From positions 1 through 6,145 of the forward strand of contig JAIFMH010000343.1 of the NCBI GenBank assembly GCA_020048595.1: 6,145 bases of DNA, in the 5' to 3' direction. Below the pieces are notes generated by a model. That model was given only the letters and a program-made list of their open reading frames with translations. It ran no database searches and was not told the origin of the DNA. The stretch's first letter is position 1; each line of letters opens with the position of its first letter. This DNA comes from Bacteroidota bacterium (lineage in GTDB: Bacteria; Bacteroidota; Bacteroidia; Bacteroidales; UBA4417). Positions 1-5,507 of the stretch are shown piece after piece. The position numbers were made by a program, and so were the translations under genes.

Positions 1-386
1 TTACGCGGATCGATCTGCGAAATAAAAGTGCCACCCATATTACCTTTAACCTCCACTGTTGCCAATTCATTGGTAGTTTCAGTCATGGTTATATCAATAT
101 GATTGATACCTTTTACATTAATTGTATCTGTTTTATAACCCAGGAAACTGACAATAAGAGTCTGATCGGAAATCCCCTTTCGGGATAATCTGAATTTCCC
201 TGAAGCATCGGTACTGGTTCCGGTTGTAGTTCCGGCCCAATGCAGGTTTACACCGGGAAGGCCTTCGATGTGGCCGTGTTCATCCTTGGCTGTTACTTCA
301 CCGCTTATTGCCTGGGCTGCGGCATTTCCAGCCAATGCGATAAAAAACAGGCTTAAAATTGCATTAAAAATCGTTTTTGAAGACAT
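1..386 (-). CDS. TonB-dependent receptor, N-terminal part (runs off left edge)
   Basis: The frame is open from the ATG at 386 to the window edge, giving 128 codons of what should be a protein of 700 residues or more. Residues 1 to about 24-26 form a signal peptide: Lys4, a hydrophobic stretch, then AGNAAAQA. Residues 27 to about 103 read as a carboxypeptidase-regulatory-like (CarboxypepD_reg) beta-sandwich, with ISGEV, then LPGVNL (43-48), GTSTDASGKFRL (56-67) and SFLGY (80-84). The segment VEVKG (111-115) followed by GGTFISQIDP is where a TonB box and plug domain normally begin. Such proteins are outer-membrane barrels that import ligands with TonB energy. The start is fixed by an in-frame stop at 426-428 with no ATG between. 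No Shine-Dalgarno lies at normal spacing. The gene follows the HYC_CC_PP-like gene by 121 bp and is probably co-transcribed with it. The ligand cannot be read from this part; a metal such as copper is an inference from the neighbour. Confidence 0.88.
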   Translation of the reverse strand, partial: MSSKTIFNAILSLFFIALAGNAAAQAISGEVTAKDEHGHIEGLPGVNLHWAGTTTGTSTDASGKFRLSRKGISDQTLIVSFLGYKTDTINVKGINHIDITMTETTNELATVEVKGNMGGTFISQIDPR

Positions 387-507
387 TGTTTTGATTTGAT
401 CAGAAGTTACAAACTGAAAAATAAATTATTATCCTCCTTACACCAGTGATGCTTTTAAAGCAAAATGATGTTGAAGAAAGTTTTAAAAGAAAGGGAAATG
501 ATCCTTT

Positions 508-990
508 CTAACAGTTGTAACTGATCAGTGGGATACGCTGTTGCGAGAGGAACAGCACTAGTTTTCGGCCCGCAAGAGGTGCAGGCGAATACCGGAAATC
601 GGAAATAGGAATATTTTCTTTTTCTGCAGCAAGTTGTGGTGTATAATCGAATAGTACTACAATAACTGCAGGCTGAATAAGAGTTAAAGAGGAGAAATAA
701 TTTACCGGTGATTCAATATTCAGCTTACTGAAAAATGAAATATTGGAACAACAATTGTTTTTTGTTAAAACAGGTGTTTTGGCGTAAGATTGTATTTTAC
801 CGTCGTTTTTTTCAATAGCGCAACCGCATGATGCAGTTTGTTGAATTCCAAGTCCTGTAAAGAATGATATATCCGACAAATTACCATGGCAATAATGTGC
901 TTTGTAAGATAAACCCGTTGCACCAGCCATTACAATCATTGAAAGTACAATGAGTAAGGTATTTCTGATGTATAAACGGATTTGTTTCAT
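508..990 (-). CDS. HYC_CC_PP-family small cysteine-motif protein
   Basis: This 160-residue protein has no known biochemical function. An N-terminal membrane segment or uncleaved signal (about residues 10-26) is followed by HYC at 32-34, CGC at 55-57, the CC pair at 80-81, a hydrophobic stretch at 102-114, SPAPLAG at 135-141 and a terminal Cys160. The order HYC, CC, then a proline motif near a hydrophobic C-terminus matches the Bacteroidota family I know as HYC_CC_PP, whose members usually sit beside a TonB-dependent receptor. Here the usual PP is PAP, so this is a divergent member. The clustered His and Cys suggest a thiolate metal site or disulfides in the periplasm; this is inference. The start at 990 lies only a few bases behind a TACTTTTG promoter element, which implies a very short leader, and there is no Shine-Dalgarno. 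The TonB-dependent receptor gene lies 121 bp downstream. Family assignment is fairly sure, function unknown. Confidence 0.8.
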   Translation of the reverse strand: MKQIRLYIRNTLLIVLSMIVMAGATGLSYKAHYCHGNLSDISFFTGLGIQQTASCGCAIEKNDGKIQSYAKTPVLTKNNCCSNISFFSKLNIESPVNYFSSLTLIQPAVIVVLFDYTPQLAAEKENIPISDFRYSPAPLAGRKLVLFLSQQRIPLISYNC

Positions 991-1007
991 GTCGGTAAAA
1001 TAGGATG

Positions 1008-1015
1008 CAAAAGTA
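1008..1015 (-). promoter_or_regulatory. -7 promoter element (TACTTTTG) for the HYC_CC_PP/receptor genes
   Basis: On the minus strand this reads TACTTTTG, a full match to the Bacteroidota -7 consensus TAnnTTTG. It ends 17 bp before the ATG at 990, so the transcript would start with a leader of roughly ten bases. I find no good TTTG at the usual -33 distance, so the promoter may need an activator. The direct repeat at 1047-1064 is well placed for one. Confidence 0.5.
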
Positions 1016-1046
1016 CTGTTTTTTGAACGGCGTGCGGGTATTTTTT

Positions 1047-1064
1047 TTGTTAAACACTTGTTAA
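1047..1064. promoter_or_regulatory. Direct repeat, candidate operator (TTGTTAA x2, 11-bp period)
   Basis: Two identical heptamers TTGTTAA occupy 1047-1053 and 1058-1064, one helical turn apart. They lie about 32-56 bp upstream of the -7 element at 1008-1015, next to a T8 run (1041-1048). Tandem half-sites one turn apart upstream of a promoter with no clear -33 box are typical of response-regulator or activator binding. No regulator gene is in the window, and the AT-rich sequence makes chance repeats possible. Confidence 0.3.
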
Positions 1065-1069
1065 CCCGA

Positions 1070-1153
1070 AATTAGCTTACTATTTCATAATTCATTTAAT
1101 CTGAAATTATGTTTTGTCTAAGCCAAATCCTGAACATTCGGAGTGAGCTAATT
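1070..1153. repeat. Nested inverted repeats in the 991-1184 spacer
   Basis: An outer inverted repeat pairs AATTAGCTTACT (1070-1081) with AGTGAGCTAATT (1142-1153), 11 of 12 positions matching. Inside it, CATAATTCA (1086-1094) pairs with TGAAATTATG (1102-1111) with one bulged base and a 7-nt loop. The element lies between the lipid kinase stop and the promoter of the next gene. It could be a structured 3' end, a small RNA or a remnant of a small mobile element. There is no U-tract to make it a normal terminator. The AT-richness lowers its significance. Confidence 0.3.
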
Positions 1154-1184
1154 AACAATGTTTTAGTCAACATCTTTTAAAAAA

Positions 1185-2129
1185 TTACTTCTTTTTTTTC
1201 TCTTCAGATATTCCGCTAACCACATATAAACTCTGCGGAAGGATATTAAAAACAAATGGAGTATGACCAAGCGATTCCCCATCTGCTTCCATAAACATGG
1301 GTGGCTCAGAATGAATAATGATTTTTGATGAGCGATATGTGCTTACCTCAGGCAGACGTGTAAAACTGCCATCGAAAAGTTTAATAATATTCCGCATAAT
1401 CTTGAACTTGCCAATTGGCTTAATGAGCGTCATATCAAATAAACCATCATCAGGCAGAGCATCGGGAGCCTGTTTCATTCCACCACCATTGTATTGACAA
1501 ATTCCGACGCTCATACTAAAAATATCGGATGCAATTTTCTCGTCATCAAGCAAAATAGTGACTTTTGTACTTGTGTATAAAAATAAGCTTGACAAAATAT
1601 TTACTACATACGACATCGGATTACTCTTCCCAAGATCTTTCTGCTTGTTAGTTTTCTTGGCTACAAGTGCATCAAATCCCATCCCTGCCATATTGATGAA
1701 GTAGCGGGTTTTTTCAGATCCTTCGGAAGAAATATACTTTATGGTGCCGGTATCCTGGATAAATATTTTCCGCTTTAATATAAGTTTTATAGCTTGTTTG
1801 TAATCGTTAGGTATGTTGAACATGCGGCACCAATCATTGCCGGTTCCAACTGGTATCATCGCCAGCACAACCCTGTCAGTCGGAACATGAGCCTGTGTAA
1901 AAATCCCGTTAACTACTTCGTTAAGGGTACCATCGCCACCCACAACTATAATATTGCGGTATCCGTTTTCGATATATTTGCGGGTGAGTACCACTGCATG
2001 TCCGCGGTGCTCAGTAAAAACACTTACAAACTCAATATGGGCTGCAGTAAGCTGCGCAGCTATTTCGAGCCAATCCTTTTCCCCTTTGCGTTTACCGGCA
2101 TTGGGATTAACAATCACAAACCATTCCAT
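1185..2129 (-). CDS. Diacylglycerol kinase family (YegS/DgkB-like) lipid kinase
   Basis: This 314-residue protein is a full-length cytoplasmic or membrane-associated lipid kinase of the DAGK catalytic-domain superfamily, which transfers phosphate from ATP to a lipid hydroxyl. Visible motifs are VNPNAGKRKG (7-16), the nucleotide-binding GGDGTLNE (64-71), PVGTGND (93-99), GMGFDA (149-154), the metal-site region GGGMKQAPDALPDDGLFD (215-232) and EADGE (281-285), which holds the likely catalytic base. The length of about 300 residues is typical. The C-terminus ends in four lysines, which could touch anionic membrane lipid. The substrate is not shown: diacylglycerol, phosphatidylglycerol or a sphingoid/ceramide lipid are all used by family members, and many Bacteroidota make sphingolipids. 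The ATG at 2129 directly precedes the first beta strand, so no residues appear to be missing. The gene is 238 bp downstream of the MATE gene and has a weak promoter of its own. Confidence 0.9.
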   Translation of the reverse strand: MEWFVIVNPNAGKRKGEKDWLEIAAQLTAAHIEFVSVFTEHRGHAVVLTRKYIENGYRNIIVVGGDGTLNEVVNGIFTQAHVPTDRVVLAMIPVGTGNDWCRMFNIPNDYKQAIKLILKRKIFIQDTGTIKYISSEGSEKTRYFINMAGMGFDALVAKKTNKQKDLGKSNPMSYVVNILSSLFLYTSTKVTILLDDEKIASDIFSMSVGICQYNGGGMKQAPDALPDDGLFDMTLIKPIGKFKIMRNIIKLFDGSFTRLPEVSTYRSSKIIIHSEPPMFMEADGESLGHTPFVFNILPQSLYVVSGISEEKKKK

Positions 2130-2167
2130 AGAACTTTATTAGAATGAAAAACGGGGCTTTAACGGTC

Positions 2168-2175
2168 GAAAGATA
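2168..2175 (-). promoter_or_regulatory. Weak -7-like element (TATCTTTC) before the lipid kinase
   Basis: On the minus strand TATCTTTC matches TAnnTTTG at all but the last base and lies 38 bp before the ATG at 2129. No clear -33 TTTG was found. It is the best promoter candidate in this spacer; read-through from the MATE gene is the alternative. Confidence 0.25.
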
Positions 2176-2236
2176 GGAATAATCTTTTGAAAGTTGTATA
2201 AATAGCTGAAAAAGCAGAGGATGAAAAGATTCTGAA

Positions 2237-2269
2237 ATTCAAAATTCAAGGAATCAAGGATTCAAAATT
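2237..2269. repeat. Short AT-rich repeats with 8-bp period in the 2130-2367 spacer
   Basis: ATTCAAAATT occurs twice (2237-2246 and 2260-2269). Between and overlapping them, TTCAAGGA (2245-2252), ATCAAGGA (2253-2260) and TTCAAAAT (2261-2268) form three consecutive imperfect octamers. The rest of this side of the spacer (2130-2236) holds no gene. Confidence 0.6.
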
Positions 2270-2284
2270 ATTCATGAAAGTTTA

Positions 2285-2369
2285 CTCCCCTATCATCTCC
2301 CGGTCTCTACTTTCCTCTGTCTCTCCCTCCCACTCTCCCACTCTCCCCTTCCCCCACTCTCCGCTTCTC
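2285..2369. repeat. Polypyrimidine tract with octamer repeats and a G-quadruplex motif
   Basis: About 85 bases that are almost entirely C and T on the plus strand abut the MATE stop codon. From 2329 they fall into 8-bp units: CCCACTCT (2329-2336), CCCACTCT (2337-2344), CCCCTTCC (2345-2352), CCCACTCT (2353-2360) and CCGCTTCT (2361-2368). On the minus strand, the sense strand of the MATE transcript, 2325-2355 holds five runs of three or more G with loops of 2, 5, 5 and 1 bases, a canonical intramolecular quadruplex pattern. It would be transcribed as a purine-rich 3' tail of the MATE mRNA. Confidence 0.75.
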
Positions 2370-3702
2370 AGATAACCCTTCCTTCCCATTTCCCTTTTTT
2401 CAGATAGAGCCACGAAAGTGAACCCAGAACAATGGCATACATATATTCGCAAAGCCAGACTACCTCAATAGGTGCCTGAAGTTTTATTGCCAGAAACCAT
2501 GCAAATACTAGATACAAGCTCAACGTAGATACCTCAATAGCGAGTCCGCTGCGCGTATTGCCGGTGCCCAGAACTCCATTAAATAGAACAATGGTTGCCG
2601 AAAATAGAAAAACGGCTCCCAGAATGATGTAATATGAAGCAACTGATGCTTCCTGCAGTTTGATATCGCTTGTATAAATGGAAATCATTAAGTGAGGAAC
2701 AAAGGCAGCAAGCACAGCAACAGCCAACATTATCCCCATACTGAAAACAAGCACTTTGTTTACAATTGGAATAACCTGTTTCGAAAATCCTTCACCAATT
2801 GCATTACTTACTATGCTGCTGGTAGCTGAACTCATAGCCCAGGCCGGAATCATCAATAACATATAAATGCTTCTGATAATATTGGAAACCGCCAGTGAGG
2901 TTTCGCCCATTTTTTCGATAAGCAGGAAAAATCCAAACCAAACCGCATGCGACAAAACGAATTGAATCATAATGTAAAGAGATACATCCAACGTTCTTTT
3001 TATTATTGATAAGTCAGGCTTCACAAATGCAAACAGTTTATATTTTGCCAGGTGAGCCCGGCGCGCAGTAATGGCAAAAAAGAACAATAAGGCACATGCT
3101 TCTGAAATTGAGGAAGCAAGGCCAGCGCCGGCAATACCCATTTCGGGGAAACCAAGCTTGCCGAATATCATTCCATAATCGAGGATCACATTTAGTCCGG
3201 CCATAATTGCAGCGCTGATACTGATATACTTTGTAAATGCAATGCCGGTATAAAATGAACGGAAGAGTAAAGCTGATGATGCGAAAAACAAGCCAAAAAT
3301 TCTGTATTTCAGATAGATAGTACTGGCAAGAAAAACATCAGCCGACTTGATAAACGGTTTAAGTATCTGTTCCCCGAATAAAAGAATCAGCACTGTGATA
3401 ATAAGGGTTGAAAATCCCAGGAAATAGAATCCGTTATCAAAAATGGAACCGATTGCCGGGTAATCCTTTTCTCCGTTCCTGCGGGCAATCAAAATCTGAA
3501 TCCCGGTTGTAAAGCCGTATGCCACCATAAACAAGGTAACATAAAACAGACCACCAATGGCTGACGCGCCTAATTCAACAGCTCCCACATGACCGAGGAA
3601 AGCGGTATCGGTAACGTTTACAATATTCTGGGCAACCAGGCTGATCATAATAGGCCAGGAGATAACCCAAATTTTTTTTATTGATGGTGTGTTGGAAGGC
3701 AT
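2368..3702 (-). CDS. MATE family efflux transporter
   Basis: This 444-residue, very hydrophobic protein has the length and the two-fold organisation of MATE (NorM/DinF-like) exporters, which use a sodium or proton gradient to expel cationic drugs and metabolites across the inner membrane. The N-terminal half starts with WPIMISLVAQNIVNVTDTAF (16-35), containing Asp32 in the first helix. The signature NVILDYGMIFGKLGFPEMGI (171-190) followed by AGAGLASS closes the first half, with Asp175. The second half begins about residue 230 with a loop and IMIQFVLSHAVW. It carries GVLGTGNTRSG (376-386), a conserved MATE turn, and ends in a basic tail. Twelve helices are plausible. The ATG at 3702 has no Shine-Dalgarno but gives a normal N-terminus. 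It has its own promoters upstream and lies behind the terminator of the preceding operon. Its substrate cannot be inferred from the neighbours. Confidence 0.92.
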   Translation of the reverse strand: MPSNTPSIKKIWVISWPIMISLVAQNIVNVTDTAFLGHVGAVELGASAIGGLFYVTLFMVAYGFTTGIQILIARRNGEKDYPAIGSIFDNGFYFLGFSTLIITVLILLFGEQILKPFIKSADVFLASTIYLKYRIFGLFFASSALLFRSFYTGIAFTKYISISAAIMAGLNVILDYGMIFGKLGFPEMGIAGAGLASSISEACALLFFFAITARRAHLAKYKLFAFVKPDLSIIKRTLDVSLYIMIQFVLSHAVWFGFFLLIEKMGETSLAVSNIIRSIYMLLMIPAWAMSSATSSIVSNAIGEGFSKQVIPIVNKVLVFSMGIMLAVAVLAAFVPHLMISIYTSDIKLQEASVASYYIILGAVFLFSATIVLFNGVLGTGNTRSGLAIEVSTLSLYLVFAWFLAIKLQAPIEVVWLCEYMYAIVLGSLSWLYLKKGKWEGRVI

Positions 3703-3712
3703 TGAGGTTAGA

Positions 3713-3736
3713 AAAATGGAAAATTGGTAAATTGGT
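3713..3736. repeat. Octamer tandem repeat (AAATTGGT) in the MATE leader
   Basis: Two perfect copies of AAATTGGT (3721-3728, 3729-3736) are preceded by a degenerate third unit AAAATGGA (3713-3720). On the transcribed strand this is ACCAATTT repeated, lying between the predicted promoter and the MATE start codon. It has the same 8-bp period as the repeats on the other side of the gene. Confidence 0.65.
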
Positions 3737-3769
3737 AAAAAGTTGAATGGAGAAATTCTGACGAAGGAG

Positions 3770-3793
3770 CAAAACTATTGAGGAGCAAAATTA
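3770..3793 (-). promoter_or_regulatory. Two -7 promoter elements for the MATE gene
   Basis: On the minus strand TAATTTTG (3786-3793) and TAGTTTTG (3770-3777) both match TAnnTTTG fully. Each is followed by CTCCT, so a 10-bp stretch (AGGAGCAAAA on the plus strand, 3765-3774 and 3781-3790) is directly repeated with a 16-bp period. No clear -33 element is seen for either. The leader would be about 55-75 nt. One may be a duplicated copy of the other. Confidence 0.45.
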
Positions 3794-3845
3794 GGGGAAT
3801 AATTTTAAAAGCCGTTAAAAGTTATTCTGGCTTAACCATGAGTTT

Positions 3846-3894
3846 AAATAAAAAAGGGGGAAACCCGGAATTGCATTCCTGATTCTCCCTTTTT
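3846..3894 (-). terminator. Intrinsic terminator of the pruA/ALDH7 operon
   Basis: On the minus strand an A5G3 arm (3894-3887) pairs with C3T5 (3858-3851). After one mismatch a further GAA/TTC stem follows, then an internal loop, then GGAAT paired with ATTCC (3879-3875 with 3871-3867) around a 3-nt loop. The 3' side runs into T6ATTT (3855-3846). The hairpin begins 55 bp after the ALDH7 stop codon and separates that operon from the MATE promoter. On the plus strand the stem is flanked by T5, so some bidirectional activity is possible, but no plus-strand gene needs it. Confidence 0.85.
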
Positions 3895-3905
3895 GCAAAG
3901 TTTTC

Positions 3906-3954
3906 AGTGTCAGACACCCGTTGGGTGTGCAGACACTAAAAGCAGACACTAAAA
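3906..3954. repeat. 13-bp tandem duplication and REP-like hairpin at the ALDH7 3' end
   Basis: GCAGACACTAAAA is present twice back to back (3929-3941 and 3942-3954); the right copy contains the ALDH7 stop codon. The core CAGACAC occurs a third time at 3911-3917. The sequence also folds: AGTGTC (3906-3911) pairs with GACACT (3932-3937), and inside, after a small internal loop, ACACCC (3914-3919) pairs with GGGTGT (3923-3928) with a 3-nt loop. It lacks a U-tract and precedes the true terminator, so it looks like a small REP-type element or an mRNA-stabilising 3' stem. Confidence 0.7.
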
Positions 3955-5484
3955 ATCGAAGGTAATTCCCTGTGCCAAAGCGGTTTGCCCACTGAAATTA
4001 ATAGTATTAGTCTGTCGGCGCATATAAGCTTTCCAGGCATCGGAACCGGATTCGCGGCCGCCGCCTGTATCTTTTTCACCACCAAAAGCACCACCAATTT
4101 CAGCTCCTGATGTTCCAAGGTTTACGTTTGCAATACCACAATCGGAACCTGTTTCAGAGAGGAATGTCTCGGCTTCCACCAGGTTTTCGGTAAAAATACA
4201 GGATGATAATCCTTGCGGAACATTGTTGTTGAGAGCAATCGCTTCTTCAATGGTTTTGTACTTTATCAGGTAAACAATAGGCGCAAAAGTCTCTTCCTGA
4301 ACCATTTGATAATGATTTTCAGCTTCTACAATTGCTGGTAATACGTAATTTCCATTCGGATATTTATCACCTTTAAGACTTGTACCGCCATAAATAAGTT
4401 TTCCGCCTTCTTTCTGAACTTCATCAATGGCATGAAGGAAGTTTTTTACAGCTGTTCCATCAACCAAAGGTCCGACAAGCGTATCTTTTTCAAGAGGATC
4501 GCCAATACGATCGCTGATACTATTATAAGCCGCCACAAGGCGTTCTTTAACTGTTTCGTAAACGGATTCGTGAATAATAAGCCGGCGTGTTGATGTACAT
4601 CGCTGTCCGCAGGTTCCCACAGCACCGAAAACAACTGACTGCAGCGTCATATCCAGGTCGGCATGTTTGGAAATAACAACGGCATTGTTGCCGCCAAGTT
4701 CCAGTATTGTTTTCCCGAGGCGTTTCCCGACAATAGCAGCGACTCTTCTGCCCACAACAGTAGAACCTGTTACCGATATAAGTGAAATGCGCTTATCGGC
4801 CGCAAAGTTATCACCCAGAACAGATGATTTTGCAATGATCATATTGAAAACTCCTTCCGGTACATTATTAGCGCGTAGAGTTTCAGCAATGATTTTCTGC
4901 ACTGCCAAAGCGCAAAGCGGAGTTTTTGAACTGGGTTTCCAGATAACCACATCACCAGCAATGGCAGCCAGCATGGCATTCCAGCCCCAGACTGCTACCG
5001 GGAAATTGAAGGAAGTAATAATTCCCACAATTCCAATCGGGTGATATTGGTCGTACATGCGGTGGAACGGGCGTTCGGAATGCATGGTTGCTCCATTCAG
5101 CAGGCGCGACTGACCCACTGCAAACTCGCAGATATCAATCATCTCCTGAACTTCACCCAGGCCTTCTTCGTAAATTTTACCCATTTCGAGAGAAACCAGG
5201 TACCCTAACCTTTCTTTATTTATTTTAAGTGCTTCTCCAATCTGGTGAACTACAAGTCCGCGTTTTGGTGCCGGAATAATCCGCCACTTTTTATACGCTT
5301 CCTGCGCTTTGGTTACTATATGTTCATAATCATCCAAAGTGGCATTCGTCACTTTCGCGATAAGCGAACCATCAATGGGTGAATACGATGCGGTTTCGTC
5401 GCCTTTGGTAACCAGCCATTCACTGCCGGTGCTGGCGCCGGGATTAAGGGATTCAATTCCTAAAAGTTTTAAATCTAAAGTCAT
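3949..5484 (-). CDS. amaB: ALDH7-family L-piperidine-6-carboxylate / aminoadipate-semialdehyde dehydrogenase
   Basis: This 511-residue protein is complete and as long as the antiquitin (ALDH7) enzymes. These oxidise alpha-aminoadipate semialdehyde, in equilibrium with piperideine-6-carboxylate, to aminoadipate with NAD+ in lysine breakdown in the cytoplasm. Visible ALDH residues are Asn160 in TSFNFP, Lys183 in WKPSSK, the NAD turn GSTVVG (240-245), general base Glu262 in ELGGN, catalytic Cys296 in GQRCTS and Glu398 in EETF. The C-terminal run 457-490 (GTSGAEIGGAFGGEKDTGGG, then RESGSDAWKAYMRR) is diagnostic of ALDH7. Arg295 before the cysteine and the acidic GEVQE segment (110-114) fit the substrate-anchoring residues I recall from ALDH7A1. 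It starts 23 bp after pruA, without Shine-Dalgarno, so the two form an operon. The stop codon sits in a 13-bp tandem duplication. The family is sure; the exact substrate is inferred from it. The symbol follows Pseudomonas usage; pcd is also used. Confidence 0.9.
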   Translation of the reverse strand: MTLDLKLLGIESLNPGASTGSEWLVTKGDETASYSPIDGSLIAKVTNATLDDYEHIVTKAQEAYKKWRIIPAPKRGLVVHQIGEALKINKERLGYLVSLEMGKIYEEGLGEVQEMIDICEFAVGQSRLLNGATMHSERPFHRMYDQYHPIGIVGIITSFNFPVAVWGWNAMLAAIAGDVVIWKPSSKTPLCALAVQKIIAETLRANNVPEGVFNMIIAKSSVLGDNFAADKRISLISVTGSTVVGRRVAAIVGKRLGKTILELGGNNAVVISKHADLDMTLQSVVFGAVGTCGQRCTSTRRLIIHESVYETVKERLVAAYNSISDRIGDPLEKDTLVGPLVDGTAVKNFLHAIDEVQKEGGKLIYGGTSLKGDKYPNGNYVLPAIVEAENHYQMVQEETFAPIVYLIKYKTIEEAIALNNNVPQGLSSCIFTENLVEAETFLSETGSDCGIANVNLGTSGAEIGGAFGGEKDTGGGRESGSDAWKAYMRRQTNTINFSGQTALAQGITFDF

Positions 5485-5507
5485 AATTTCTATTCGTTAT
5501 TTAAAAT

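Noticed and set aside
432..439. A perfect Shine-Dalgarno-like AAGGAGGA on the minus strand upstream of the receptor gene
   Set aside because: It lies about 46 bp before the ATG at 386, an in-frame stop at 426-428 separates the two, and no other start codon follows at proper distance. Genes here do not otherwise use Shine-Dalgarno sites.
485..509. Possible terminator behind the HYC_CC_PP gene (AGAAAGG paired with CCTTTCT, 488-509)
   Set aside because: The stem has 7 pairs with few G-C, overlaps the stop codon and is followed by only three T before A residues. Too weak to call; an attenuator between the two genes remains only a remote possibility.
1794..2147. 117-codon and 62-codon open frames on the plus strand inside the lipid kinase gene
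   Set aside because: They lie antisense to a gene with clear catalytic motifs, resemble no family and have no promoter.
3575..3772. 65-codon minus-strand frame overlapping the MATE start
   Set aside because: It overlaps the conserved first helix of the MATE protein in another frame, and its N-terminal part merely translates the AT-rich leader.
4446..5044. Open frames on both strands inside the ALDH7 gene (minus 4446-4634, plus 4667-5044)
   Set aside because: The ALDH7 frame contains all catalytic residues through this region; the others are frame shadows.
5485..5507. Frameshift or fusion between the two adjacent dehydrogenase genes
   Set aside because: The upstream frame ends with the natural ALDH4 C-terminus and the downstream protein has its own full ALDH7 N-terminus, so these are two separate intact genes.
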